The position numbers were made by a program, and so were the translations under genes. Source: Hexactinellida sp. DTS-2022 (lineage: Eukaryota; Porifera; Hexactinellida). From it: a stretch of DNA of 64,000 nucleotides. Below, in pieces: positions 22,292 to 34,417 of this stretch; the stretch's first letter is position 1, and each line of letters starts with the position of its first letter. The notes beneath the pieces were generated by a model. The model was not told the DNA's origin, did no database searches, and saw only the letters and a program-made list of their open reading frames with translations. The stretch covers positions 7,740,501-7,804,500 of the forward strand of contig JAPNXP010000001.1 of the NCBI GenBank assembly GCA_028753945.1. The letters are read 5' to 3'.

Positions 22292-22631
22292 CAGTGGCGG
22301 CGCTACCGTACTGTAACGAATGGGGCTAGCCAGGGCAGATTATTTTCTTTATGGGGCTAACTCAAACTTGCTATAGAAATTATGCAATTATATTAACTTG
22401 TTTCGCATTATTATTTACCCCGAATAAGCGCCCGCATTGGCAGATAAAAATTACCCACCTAAGATTACCCCAAGTATTCTAACCTGTTCAAAGTTACCCT
22501 CCTCAGATAATACTATCACAAGCTTTTTAGTCAGATTTGTTTGGCAGATCTTTAAAATTTTAATTATTCTTTACTTTAATTATTTTTAGATTACTCTTTA
22601 GCCTTCACTATTTTTATAATGAAAATTATAC

Positions 22632-22895
22632 ATACCGTATTTATTCGAATAGAATCCTCTATTCGAATAATCGCCTACCTCCAATAATCGCCCCCCTAAA
22701 GTAGCAAATAAAAATTTATTACTGCTTCCCGGAGTAAACATTTATATCCAATATAACTCACAATACGATTATCAACCGAATATCATAAATAAATTGTATT
22801 AAAATGTGATATTCTAGAAAATTGTTCAAAATTATTGGTCCAAAAATGGAGTAAAAACAATAATCGCCTAGGCTACTATTCGAGTAAATACGGTA
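22632..22895. mobile_element. MITE with ACCGTATTTACTCGAATA ends
   Basis: The left ACCGTATTTATTCGAATA and right TATTCGAGTAAATACGGT are inverted; inside are ATAATCGCC repeats. The same element, inverted and well matched over its length, is at 60274-60517. No coding capacity. Confidence 0.75.
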
Positions 22896-23784
22896 TTTAG
22901 TATAATCTCAGCCCCATCAACAGATGGGGCTAACCATGGCCTACTATTATACGGCTAGATAAGTCAGTATTAGCCATTTTATTTCCAGGCCAATGTTTAC
23001 TTTCTAATTGCTCGTGAAATGAATTACCTATTGTCATGGAATAAACTAAACTTAGGTTTTCAAATACGCTGGAAACATCTAAAATACTTTTGAGAATGAT
23101 TTCTCATCGGATTTAACCACAATGACGTAATCAAATATACATACCCATATATGGCAATGATGTTAAATAAATGTTAATTTTTTAGATAATTTGAGAATCT
23201 AACTTTGCCGTTTTTATCCTAATGCATTTTCTTGTTAAAAACTAACTACAGTAACAAATTATGTCATTCCTTTCACTCAAATTCTTTTCAACGTCAATGT
23301 AAGTAAATAATTATACTATTGTTATCAAACCATATATTTTGTATTTTTTGTAATGTATAGTTAGATTTTAATCTAAGTCTTAAAAGTGCTGTTTGACGAT
23401 GTACATGTTACCCAGTCAGTTTAATGACTCTACTTCATAATTAGTATTAATTACCATATTTGGGTATAGTCTGGTTCCATTTCCTGAAAAGAGGCCTGGA
23501 TAACGAGTGTAAAGGCATTTGTTGTTAATTTTTGGGAACAAGTGTTTTTAGGGTAATTTTTGGGAACAAGTGTTTTTAGGGTAATTTTTGGGGAACAAGT
23601 GTTTTTAGGGTAATTTGAACCTGCTGAATCCAAAAATCACTGTTCCCAAGCTGAAATATGCCGTATTGACTTTCAAATTAGGAAAAAACAATATTGCTTC
23701 CTGGAATTTGGGTCTATTGTGTACTTGTTGATAACTCGTAATCCGCTAATGCTAGACACAATAAATGTATTATTGTCGTATAGG

Positions 23785-24122
23785 CAGTGGCGGCGCGAGG
23801 GGGGGCGCGGGGGGGCGGCCGCCCCCCCTGGCTTTTGATCCGCCCCCCCTGTGGGGGGGCGGGAACTCGCTTGTCTGTTATAGGAGTACTTAATGTTAAT
23901 GTGGAAATGCTAAATGCCCTGGACAGGGAGTTCATAATTTGCCGTTTTGCACCACCGTACACTATTATAGGACAGATTATTTAACCAAGTTTGTCATTAA
24001 AAATATCGATTTTGGTTTGAATATGAATTTTGGAATGTTTACAACTATTGGGTTTGCCCCTCCAGTGCATTGGTCCGCCCCCCTTTCGCCCCCCCACTGG
24101 GGCTGTGCTGGCGCCGCCCCTG
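23785..24122. mobile_element. G-run-rich hAT-type MITE (338 bp)
   Basis: Ends CAGTGGCGGCGCG and, inverted, GCGCCGCCCCTG, with the exact 8-base duplication CGTATAGG at 23777-23784 and 24123-24130. Both ends are packed with runs of seven or more G or C. It lies inside the left terminal repeat of the 9.26-kb element. Confidence 0.9.
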
Positions 24123-24390
24123 CGTATAGGAAGTCATATTTAGGCAGTCCGTAGATCAAATTGATTTAACTCAATTATTTGTGGAATGTGAGTTATGCGG
24201 TTTTCACACTATTCCATATATGGGTATGTCATTAATATGTAGAAATAATCTCTGAATCGCAAATAATCTGGTTCCATTTTGAAAATATGAGTTGTTGAGG
24301 TATTTGTAGTTATTATTTGGGAACAAGTGTTTTAAGGGTAATTTGCACCTGCTGAATCCAAAATCAATGTTCCCATACTGATATGATGTA

Positions 24391-26041
24391 TTGACATTCA
24401 AATTAGGAAAAAATACAGTAATGGATGCCATTTCAAGCCTCAAGAGACAGTCAAGTGATTCATTATCGATGTGCATTATTTTCCAGGAGCATAAAAAGTC
24501 AGAAAAGCTTGTTAAAGGTGGAGCACAAGGAGTTCAACGAATAGAAGAATGTGCTACCCAGAGACACAAGTTAAAAGATCGGAGGAACAGAGAAATTATA
24601 GACAGTGCTCAATGTGTCAGCATTACAAGAACTTCCGACATGGCACAGATCATGCTACTCTTGGTTCACTGACAAAAGCAAAATAGCTAGACATGTGCCA
24701 ACATACGATCCAGTACAACCATTGATTTTGACGAGCTTAAGGAGCTCGTCAAAACCAATTAATTGGGAACTCTGTCTGTTCTGCCAGAAAGATGCAAAAC
24801 ATGTGCTCCATTCTGTGGCCTCTTTCAAGATGAGCAAGAAGATAATGGACGCAGCTAAATTTGATCCAGCACTCAGCATTGCTTCTGCAGATAGTATTGA
24901 TTTAATGGCTGCAGAAGGCAAGTATCATTTATCATGCTATACGCTCTATATTAGATGTACGTCTAAAACAGAAGCCACTGCTAGAGAATGTGACTTAGCA
25001 ATGGCATGGCTCTGTATAGAACTAAAACAATCAGCCGTTAAGGGTCACATTTTGGAGCTGACTGCAGTTTGGACAAGGTACTGTCAACTTTGTGGAGATA
25101 CCGAGGAAGAAGTCCCAACATCATTCATAAGTCGTAGGTCATCATTCAAAGAAAAACTTAAACATTTTCTTGGAAATGTGTTTGAGTACCATGTTTTGAA
25201 AAGACATGGTGACTGTGAGAAGCAAACAGTAATGGTTCCAACAAAATTTTCCCATATACCCATTGCAAATATAATAGAACCCACAAACGAAAACACCAAA
25301 GAATATCTAATACCAAAGTTTGAACCACAAGATGATGCCTTTCTGTCTCTTGTGCATGTGGCCCTAAAGCTAAGATCAGATATTTTGAGTCAAACTCCAT
25401 ATAAGGGAGCCAATGTGTCAAGGACAGATGCAGAGTCATGCATTCCAGACAGTTTGTATATCTTTCTTAAGATTTTGTATGGTGGCGATGTCTTTGAAGG
25501 TGAAGAAGGTGAAGGTGATGATGATCATAAACATGATGAAGATACAAGCGACAATGAGATGATGCCTGCGAGAGTTTTGAGCGTTGCACAAGATCTTGTC
25601 TATGGTGTCAGTGCTGGAAAGCTTTGGACACCGAAACATATAGGGTTGGGGTGCTCTTTACACCAAGCTACTAGGTCAAAACACCTGGTACAATTGTTTC
25701 ATAAAGCAGGACACACCATTAGTTACAATAATGTTCTCCAGCTGGATACTGCCATGGCAGAGAGAATATTAAAGTCAATAGATCCTACAAGTGGAGGAAC
25801 TCTACCAACCAATCTAGTTCAAAAGCGATTCATGCACTTCACTGCAGACAATATTGATATTCTTGATTCTAGCTTGGATGGAAAGCACACCTTTCATGCA
25901 ACACAGGTTGCCACCTGGCAGCGAGGACCACCTGCAGCTACATCAATCTTGAAAGATATCCGGCTGTCACAACATGAAACCCTTCAGGTACCTGATGCCC
26001 TGAACATGCTTATTCCATGTGACAATCTGAAAGAAATGTAG
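24391..26041 (+). pseudogene. N-terminal part of the 9.26-kb element's protein
   Basis: Two overlapping frames (24391-24672 and 24605-26041) form one protein start; the second has a full 478-codon frame. It includes WHRSCYSWFTDKSKIARH, then CLFCQ with a following Cys/His pair, CYTLYIR and YCQLCGD, all cysteine pairs suggesting small zinc-binding modules, and an acidic stretch EGEEGEGDDDHKHDED around residues 300-315. I recognise the general pattern as a repetitive protein family of marine invertebrate genomes but cannot name it. The frame ends at a stop after NLKEM and continues in other frames, so it is broken. Confidence 0.6.
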
Positions 26042-27775
26042 AGCCAGCTTTACGGCAAGTAGAAGCAGAATGGTTCTGTAAAAGAGATGTAACCAATAAA
26101 GCTGAAACTGCAGCTGATGCTAAGGAAATGGCTTTTATCATCAAGCGGCATGACAACACCCTAAAGCATGGTTGGACTCAATTCAACCAGGAGTGCAGTC
26201 AAACAAATCTACCCCAAACAACAATCGGTATATGCCCCTTATACTGGCACCTGCCCATGACATGCTCACGACGAATACAGTAGTGCAAAGGTGCAAGTAT
26301 ATAGCCAACTCATATGGGCAAAAGTATGTAGTTCTTACTGTGGACGAAGCCTTGTATTGCAAGTTGATGACACTCAAATGGACAAATAAGGATTATCAGG
26401 AATATTTAATCCCCAGACTAGGGGGACTCCACACTGCTATGAACTACATGAAAGTAATTGGCCAACACATGCAGGCAACAGGACTTTTAGAAGTTTGGAC
26501 TGAGAGTGGTCTTTTAGGGCAGAAGACGGCAGTAAATGCAATGATTGGCAAGGGCTATGAGAAAGCGATGCGCTCACACAAAATTACAACCCAAGCACTA
26601 TGGAAAATTTTGCTACCCCAGTTCATCGAATATCTACTAGATAAAGACATTGACCTCTGGGGACTTATTTTAGCTGCAGAAAATCAGGATGATCATGAGC
26701 ATCTCACCAACATTTTATCAACACAGAGGTTCAGATATGTCTTATCCCAGTTTGGAGAAAGTCATTCATCAGATGCTAACTTCATGTTATGGTGGGAGTA
26801 TTTATACATGGTGAAAGTACTTCTATCATTTACTAGGGCACAGAGGGATGGAGTGTGGGATCTACACCTTACATCATTCCGCAACATGCTTCCCTACTTC
26901 CACAGATATGATCACACAAACTATGCCAAGTGGGGAGTCATATATCTGGCAGAAATGAACCAGCTTCCTGAAGAGGTGGCAGAGCAGTTCCAACAGGGAA
27001 ATTTTGTTGTAAAGGTTGGAAAGGCAAGATTCAATCAGATGGATCCTGATCAAGGTCAGGAATGGTTGAACGGTACTGGAAAAAAAGGAGGTGGAATAGT
27101 AGGAATTACAAAGACTATTTCTGCCCTGAGTAGGTGGGCTCTATCATTCAATCTCAGAGCACAAGTTTCTGCAGAAACCAGACAGCTGTATGATATGACA
27201 CTAGATGATTCTCTATCTCACAAGGAAACAAATATAGGCCGCAGAACGAAGGATAATCTTGTCGAAGAGAGAGTCGTGGATGTTTTAAATAGATTTGGTG
27301 TGTTTTCACCGGACAAAACGGCGAGTATGATACTGGAGAACATTGCCACAAAAGACCAGGCCACGGTGGAGATAACTAATGCCCTTCTTCTTGCCAATGA
27401 GCTAGGCCAGAAGCAAGTTGAGAAATTTGTTGAGGAAAGACTGATCCATACGGAAGCAACTCCATTAAAACGGTATTAGATCCATTGACAAGGAACAGAG
27501 CATTAACATTCTCAAATGTGTATGATGTCCCCAAAGTCGCAGATCAAAAGGCAAAGACATTGAAAGCTGACAGGTCGTTACTACAAAGACTTATAATTGC
27601 TTATGAAGGTGGAAGAAAGGTGAACCTAGAAGAAATACTACAGCATGAGCTTCTTCCTGTCCCAATCTCACTGGCAGAGATGAATGGAAGTCTGCGCACT
27701 GGTCAGAAGTCATTGCTTGCAGATGAACTATTTAAGGGAATCGATTGTACAATCTACAATTACAACATCGAATAG
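26042..27775 (+). pseudogene. middle part of the 9.26-kb element's protein
   Basis: After a frame break near 26041 and another near 26230 (QTTIG followed by YMPLILAPAHDM in a different frame), a 435-codon frame runs 26172-27479 and a short one 27485-27775. The segment is alpha-helical looking with many Trp and Met residues (LWGLILAAENQ, LHTAMNYMKVIG, YAKWGVIYLAEM). No catalytic motif can be recognised; its even spacing of conserved-looking aromatic residues suggests one folded domain. Function unknown. A stop at 27477-27479 and a frameshift near 27740 precede the 1.5-kb insertion. Confidence 0.55.
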
Positions 27776-27776
27776 T

Positions 27777-29274
27777 CAGTAGCGGATTTACCATAGGGCT
27801 GCTCGGGCTAAAGCCCTAGGACCACTTCATTCTTAGGCCCAGTTTAGGTCAACTGGGCCAGGAAATGGGATTGATTTGGGAGTAGAAACTAGTTTCCGCC
27901 GAAATTTTTTCAAAATATAATGAATAGTTTGCAATAGCTAAACCCGATGTTTCAATAAAATTTTAGCAACACCAGGTACATAAGTACTTCGTGACATTTT
28001 TAGCAATAAAAGTTATCTATCCATATATTAAAAGCACAATTGTTGTCTGCTTTTGTGTGTGTTAGTCTAGAATTGTTAGGGAAGACAATATGCTCTAGAA
28101 AATACAAATTGGCATGCAAGGGTAATTTTAGACGTTCACAACGATGAATTGGTCTTAACGTCTTCCAAACAAAATATCGGCATTCTGAAGTCTTAAAAGC
28201 GCATAACATCAACCTTCCAAACGGGCACCCTTATTGATGATACTCAAACTAAACAAGTACTTATTACTATAATCACGTTTAATGATAAAAATATGGACAA
28301 GACACTTTCTGAGATGCGGGTAAATTCCCAGTTACGGGCACCCTTCGTTAAAAGTGCCCGGATATAGGAAGTTTAGTGTATTTAGGAATAACTAATTAGT
28401 TTTTGTCCGAATCGCCACAATTTTAGATGACAAGGCAGGATAAAATGAAGCACACGTACGATTTATGGGATTATTGCCTCACGTAGGAACTAATTTGGAT
28501 TGACTCCTAGTATTTTGATTCAGACGACACAAATTTGTCACATTATAATATATATTGTATTGTATTTCTCTTCAAAATTTAACAATTTTCACTTTAATCT
28601 GCGCAGATATTATCAAAAACGCACCTCCAACTGCTTCCTCATGGCTCAAATTATGTTTTGTAGATTTAATCTTCCCCTACATTTTTCCGAGATTGCATAC
28701 TTTGATTAATCCAGTTTGGCTTACATCAATTACTTCTATTGGTGATTTATTTTTGCTACGTCAATCACATAATTATGCATGATATTACTATCAAAGATGT
28801 TCAACGATTTACCCGCATATATCTTCTGCATTGTAAATGACATATTGATCCAACAATTTATTGTCTGGAGGAAAATCTTGGTATTAAATAGCATTTTAAT
28901 TGATAAGTTGAATTGCCTTGACTCCCAAATTGTGACAAACTAATCTGAATAAAATAATATACGTGTAATTAACAATTCACAGGTTTAACTTATTTTATCA
29001 TGAGTGATTTCTTGAGGTTGGTAAGGTCGCGAAGCGTCCGTTAATTGTGTTTTATAGTCTAACACCAACGAAAAAAGGACACGGTGCGACCTAGACCGAA
29101 GAACTGGTATATTAATAGCAAATAATTAATAGTAATTATAGAAGAAAATATGTTATTTCATTGTTTCTGCTTAAATATGTAAAGTAGGGACTATCATTGG
29201 AAAAATAAAAGATATAAAAATAGGCCCAATAAAAATAACAGCCCTAGGCCCACAACACCCTAAATCCGGCACTG
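27777..29274. mobile_element. 1.5-kb hAT-type element inserted in the XPG-like gene
   Basis: Ends CAGTAGCGGATTTA and, inverted, TAAATCCGGCACTG, with exact 8-base duplication CGAATAGT (27769-27776, 29275-29282). GGCCTAGG/AGGCCCA words recur near both ends. No transposase is recognisable inside; short frames at 28000-28212 (-) and 28500-28782 (+) resemble nothing I know. A GGTCGCGAAGCGTCCG motif lies at about 29025. It is non-autonomous. Confidence 0.88.
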
Positions 29275-29282
29275 CGAATAGT

Positions 29283-30101
29283 GCTACTCTAGTAATCGAT
29301 GGACAGGCAATGGTGAATGCTATAGGGAATCCAAGTAATGCAACAACATTTGGTAACTTAGCTGACATATTTTCACGATATGTCTATCAGTCTGGCTCGG
29401 AATACTGTCGCATTGACATTGTATTTGACAGATACCGAAATGATTCTGTCAAGGCTGGAACAAGAATTAGGAGAATGAAAGGAGTAGCACCTATACGACG
29501 AATTATAGAGTCCAGGGAAGTACCCTTACCACAGGACTGGCAAGGATTCCTACATCACCAAGACAACAAAGCTGATCTTGCTCGATTCTTGTCAGAACAG
29601 TTAGTCAGTAGTTTCCAATCAGACAAGACAATTGTAGTTGCAGGAGGATTTCTGGAAGAGACACAAGTTGCCTGTAATAATCCAGCTATTAACACACAAC
29701 TACTTGAGTGTTGTCATGAGGAGGCAGATACCAGGATAGTGCTTCACTGTATGAACGCCTGTACGGATATCATTGTTGTAAATGCTCGTGATACTGATGT
29801 GTTAATACTGCTTATAGCACATTTTAATCCCAGCATAATGTGCAAGCAACTCTGGATGAAAGCTGGGACACATAAGAAACCAAAATTCTTCTCAGTAAAT
29901 AAAGTTATCCATAGAATTGGCTTGGACATATCTGCTGCACAGCTCCTTCTACCATTTCATGCACTGACAGGTTCTGATACAACATCCTTCCTATCTGGAC
30001 ATAGCAAGAAGACAGCTCTCAAAGTATTCTTCCAGCACAAAGAACTTCTTTGCTGGTCTTGGGATAGAACCACTAACAGAGGATACGATGGGGAATGTTG
30101 A
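29283..30101 (+). pseudogene. XPG/FEN1-like nuclease domain of the 9.26-kb element
   Basis: The frame reads the metal-binding skeleton of structure-specific 5' nucleases in the right order. LVIDGQAMVN (Asp at 29298) corresponds to FEN1 motif around Asp34; IDIVFDRYRNDSVKAG (Asp at 29427) to the VFDGKPP.LK region; CHEEADTRIVLH (29715-29735) to the EAEA acidic helix; VNARDTDVLILL (Asp codons at 29790 and 29796) to the EDMDCL pair; and LTGSDTTSFLSGHSKKTALK (Asp at 29976) to the GCDY...G.GPK.A helix-two-turn-helix. Such enzymes cut branched or flapped DNA. It is a pseudogene here: the frame breaks near 30050 and 1.5 kb is inserted upstream. The alignment is by eye; the fold is inference but the order of five acidic motifs is hard to get by chance. 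Confidence 0.7.
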
Positions 30102-30498
30102 GCAATTTGTATGTAGAATTTCTAATGTTCCTGAAGTGAACTCTATTGACAAGGCTAGAGTCACTCTTTTCAAGAAAGCACTGCGTCCTGAACTTCTGCC
30201 CCCAACAAGAGATGCTTTGACATACCACATTAAGAGAGCACACCTTCAGACCATAGTGTGGCTTGAAGCAATACAATTAAAGCCAAGTATTCCACGTGCC
30301 TCTACCATGGGGTGGGAACTCAAGGATGGTCAGATGTCACCAGTCCTTTTATCTCTTCCACCTATTCCTGCGTCCTGTATGGAACTGATTACGTGTGGAT
30401 GCACCACAAAATGCGATTCGTTTAGGTGTAAGTGTAAAAAATCCAGGTTGACCTGCACTGGTTCCTGCAAGTGTGAAGCTGATTGTATGAATGTTTGA
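30088..30498 (+). pseudogene. C-terminal CXC/CRC zinc-binding end of the same protein
   Basis: Continuing in a shifted frame, the protein has a helical segment (DKARVTLFKKALRPELLPPT, then ALTYHIKRAHLQT) and a cysteine-rich end with CGCTTKCDSFRCKCKKS followed by CTGSCKCEADC (about 30393-30492). This C-x-C-x(3)-C-x(4)-C-x-C spacing is the CXC/CRC (tesmin-like) fold, which binds zinc and DNA in host proteins. The same kind of end is found in the Ginger-like element at 46.6 kb. Confidence 0.7.
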
Positions 30499-30897
30499 AG
30501 TAATAAGAAAGTTAAAATTTGTGAAACAATATGCAAAAAGCAAGTACAAGTATTAGTAATTTTGTATTTTTATTATTTATTTATTTATTTCCAATGAACT
30601 TGACAGTGACCTTGACCTTGACCAGGTACTGAATGAATATTAAGTTCAAGCTATAATAAATGCATTGCAGTCCAAGAAAATTGGAAATGAATCTTAGAAC
30701 ATATCATAAATTACATAAGAGATTGTAGTAACATATGGAGGATATATGTATGGTAGCCAATTAAAAACGGTGGCTATATTGGATTAAAAAAAGGAAGAAA
30801 TGAATATCTTGTGTCAAACAACCCTGAAGTTCATTTTTTATTAAATCCTTATGTTAATTTACAAGGAAATTATGCTGTTTTTAAATTTTTAGTATTT
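30499..30897. other. 3' flank of the XPG-like gene
   Basis: AT-rich, with a TTTATTTATTTATTT tract at about 30577 and GACCTTGACC repeats at 30607-30625. A polyadenylation signal is likely but cannot be singled out. Confidence 0.3.
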
Positions 30898-31550
30898 TAG
30901 AGATTATTTCTACATATTAATGACATACCCATATATGGAATAGTGTGAAAAGAGCATTACTCACATTGCACAAATAATTTAGTTAAATCAACGTGATCTA
31001 CGGACTGCCTAAATATGACTTCCTATACGACAATAATACATTTATTGTGTCTAGCATTAGCGGATTACGAGTTATCAACAAGTACACAATAGACCCAAAT
31101 TCCAGGAAGCAATATTGTTTTTTCCTAATTTGAAAGTCAATACGGCATATTTCAGCTTGGGAACAGTGATTTTTGGATTCAGCAGGTTCCAATTACCCTA
31201 AAAACACTTGTTCCCAAAAATTAACAACAAATGCCTTATCAAGTCACATTTTCAGGAAATGGAACCAGACTAGTACTATGTATATTTGATTACGTCATTG
31301 TAGTTAAATCTGATGAGAAATCATTCTCAAAAGTATTTTAGATGTTTCCAGCGTATTTGAAAACCTAAGTTTAGTTTATTCCATGACAATAGGTAATTTA
31401 TTTTACGAGCAATTAGAAAGTAAACACTGGCCTGGAAATAAAATGGCAAATACTTGACTTATCTAGCCGTATAATATAGTAGGCCATGGGCTAACAAAAT
31501 AACGTAATGGGGCTAGCGCCCCATCTAGCCCCATGCTAGCGCCGCCACTG

Positions 31551-32072
31551 CGGGAGGATATAATATAATCGAAACCACATGTGTCACTTGTAAGATAGTT
31601 AACTATTTGAGGTAGTACTGAACAAGAATGTCTGAAACTAGAGAAAGTTTGGGGTGTTAACTTTCCAACCTTACCAGGAAGCAATTTCAAAGTATCTAGC
31701 CATTGAACAATATTACTAAGAAAAGAAAACGTTCATCATTGTTAATGAGTGGGTTTGAAAAGGAATCTCTTAAGCGGTTACCTTTAATTGGACTTTATTT
31801 TCCAAATAAGAATAAAACGTCTAGAAATTCGTGAGTCTGAGTTACGATAGCAGCACCCTGCAGTTGTTTATTTAGCTTCCAAGTAACGTTTGTCGATTCG
31901 CTAAACACAGCCAACTCAAGATTAACATTTTGCCTCTCGAAATAGGTAGGCCAGCAAACCTTTGCAGTCAATTTATATGCTTGCTTCAAGGTGGAAGAGT
32001 ACTGAGTCTGATTGATACCTAATATCTTCAAAGGATGCTCTGGGTACAGCAGCTGGTAAATTAAAGTTAATA
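31551..32072 (-). pseudogene. old P-element transposase fragment (piece 3 of 4)
   Basis: Minus-strand frames read LPGKVGKLTPQTFSSFRHSC and LPQIVNYLTSDTCGFDYII, then TYFERQNVNLELAV and HEFLDVL, matching LPGDKGKLSKQTFTSIKHSC, LPEITNYLTEFCGFKYLL, IIERQNVKLVLKV and HEFVDIL of the younger P protein. It joins piece 2 across the 9.26-kb element and stops at the younger P insertion (TSD gttaata at 32066-32072). Confidence 0.85.
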
Positions 32073-32418
32073 CATAGCCTACTCTATATAAGGCCTACCA
32101 TCAACCTCGAAAATCTGGACTAGGGATAAAGCAGTGTACGATATTATTATCAACCCATAAATTGAAATATTAGTTTTATACAAGTACTATATATTACAAA
32201 ATACTTTCATCAACTTTCAAATACGTTTTGTATATATTTTTTCCCAGTAATCACCCGATTATCTATCTATTCAACCAGGCTTTCCCTGTCTTTCCCTGTC
32301 TTTCCCAACCTTTATGGGTTGTCAATTCCTTATTCACCCCTTTGTTTGCTCTGTTTAGGCCAGAGTAAACAATTTCTTATTTTTAATTATCATTTTCCCC
32401 AACATTTATAATTAGAAC

Positions 32419-33273
32419 TTGTTTTCAATGCCTAACTGTTCTGCTCCCGGATGTAAGGGTAATTATACCCCTGAAGAACGTGTTACAGTATTTAAACTCC
32501 CTGAAGGTCCACCTGAGATTCGCCAGGCTTGGATACGTGCTCTCCATCGTGAAGATATTTGTGATCTCAAAAATGTGTATGTTTGTTCTAAGCATTTTCT
32601 GGAGGAAGATATTGAACTGTTTCACACAGTACCCAAAGGAGATGGCACATTCTATGAAGTACCGCGCGGAAGACCAAAATTGAAACTTGGCGCTGTTCCT
32701 TCTCTACTTCCAGGTTGTCCTCCCTATTACTCATCCACTCTATCAACCGGGGTCAAACGCACTCGTCTTTCTTTTGACTCCAAGGAGCAAGATTTCTTAA
32801 ACCAAGCAATTAATCTCAGTCTGAAATCAGAGAATGAAGAGTTGGAAAAGTTTCGTGTTCTTTGTGTACAAGAAATTCGAGATAAGTTAAGTTTAATTAC
32901 ACTCCCAACTGACTGGCTAGTTTGGTTTTCAAAGGATAACTGTATTAGATTATTCTTACCAAAGATGGATAATCATAAGATTTCTGTAGATGTTTCGCTT
33001 GAAATAAATACCTATTTATCAGTGATTGGCTATCTATATGGGCAAGTTTGTTCTCTTTCCCATAACTCTATCACTGATATTCGACAGATTGAAACTCTAT
33101 TATCAGAGATTACTCTTAAGCAAAACTCTTTTCCTAACGAGAGATATTCACAACATATATCTAAAGCAAAAGAACATATTGATGAAGCAATATTTGATCT
33201 TGTTGATGATGATGAATTAGGATCTAATTATTCTGATTTAGTGACAAAATTGCAATTATCCTTGGGCAATTAG
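32419..33273 (+). pseudogene. P-element transposase, THAP domain and N-terminal part
   Basis: The start is probably MPNCSAP (Met at 32428): THAP proteins begin M-x-x-x-C. The zinc ligands C-x4-C (CSAPGC) and, about 45 residues later, CSKHF give the C2CH THAP finger, with the AVPSLLP (AVPT-like) box at about residues 93-99. It binds the transposon ends in P elements. A helical region follows to codon 284, where a one-base shift near 33250-33270 ends the frame; the next frame picks up directly (LENSDIPKKRRRYNVITQ). Confidence 0.85.
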
Positions 33274-33282
33274 AGAACTCTG

Positions 33283-34040
33283 ATATTCCTAAGAAGAGAA
33301 GAAGATATAATGTTATTACTCAAATTTTGGCTTTAAAAACGCATTTAATTTCTCCTGCGAGTTACAGTTTTCTTCAAAGTTCAGAATGCATTTCTCTACC
33401 ACATGTTCATACGCTAGAGAAGTTGTACTCATCCTTCGGCCTGGAAAATGATTTTAGTACATACCTTAGCCAGGTTACTTCTTCTTTTAGCCCTCAAGAG
33501 AAGAATGTGATCATTCAGATGGATGAAATACACGTTAAGTCTGATATATCATATAAAGGTGGTAAAATATTTGGTCCTAACCTATCCCCTGATAACCCGA
33601 CAAAAACTGTTTTTGCCATCATGATTTCAAGTTTACATAAGAAATGGTCCTGTATTGCTCGTTTAATACCTTGTGCATCCATCACTGCTGAATTTCTCTT
33701 TCCCATAATCAGATCTTGTATTTTGGATATTGAATCTTGCGATTTGAAAGTACAAATTATTTCTACAGATAATTATCCCTTAAATGTGAATTTATTCAAG
33801 CAATTCTCTCCAAATAAGAAGTTAGAAACTCATGTACCACACCCTTCTTGCCACCAAAGAAAGCTCTTTTTTATTTTTGATTCTGTACACCTCTTGAAAT
33901 CAGTTCGAAACAACTGGTTAACCGTAGACTGCCGGAGAGATTTTCAGGAAAATAGAAAACCAAGTAGTTCTTTGTATTTAATAATTAGAACCAAGATATT
34001 TGAAATCGAACAAGAGCAGAATAATAAATCAACTTACTAG
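33283..34040 (+). pseudogene. P-element transposase, RNase H-like catalytic part 1
   Basis: It continues the THAP protein in another frame. It contains VIIQMDEIHVKSDISYKGGK, where DE begins the catalytic core (first Asp), then VQIISTDNYPLNVNLFKQFS (second Asp region) and FDSVHLLKSVRNNWL, the segment equivalent to HLFKNIRNNL of THAP9/P. Those blocks precede the GTP-binding insertion of P transposase. The frame stops at 34040. Confidence 0.85.
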
Positions 34041-34417
34041 AATTTTTAAAAAGATTTTCTCAAGGATTTTGACAAAAAGTGATGACACATACTTTCTCTT
34101 TAAATCGATATAACGCCGTTAACATGTAAGTAATCCTTTGTTTCTAAACTTGAACAATGACGACTATCTTATTAGTAATCAGATCTCAAAAATCGAACAA
34201 ATCCGATTCACATAACGAAAGTTACATCAATTTTAAAAAATCGACAAATTTGTTCTTGATGAACCATGGATTACGAAAAAATACAAATATTTGAGTTATA
34301 TCTATGACAACTCTATATTAGCGAAACCAAATATCATAAATAGTTAATATTTAGTCTAATATTTTCTTACGGGTATTTCCACGGTGTAATTTTAACATTT
34401 CGAAAATACGAAAGGAA
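34041..34417 (+). other. non-coding gap within the P-element gene
   Basis: AT-rich, with stops in all three plus frames. It may be an intron (a possible donor TGTAAGTAA is at 34124) or decayed coding sequence of the GTP-binding insertion. I cannot decide which. Confidence 0.35.

Larger units (their letters stand above)
22292..31550 (+). mobile_element. 9.26-kb DNA transposon with long inverted ends and XPG-like gene
   Basis: Both ends are CAGTGGCGGCGCTA (left as written, right inverted) and are flanked by the exact 8-base duplication CGGGAGGA (22284-22291, 31551-31558). The right inverted repeat runs about 30898-31550. The left copy spans 22292-24252 because it has itself received insertions (22632-22895 and 23785-24122) and carries a threefold TTTTGGGAACAAGTG repeat. 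The interior holds one long broken plus-strand gene (24391-30498), split by a 1.5-kb element. The 8-base duplication and CAG...CTG ends point to hAT-type integration, yet no hAT transposase is visible in the gene; either the transposase is an unfamiliar one or the element was moved in trans. Confidence 0.85.
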
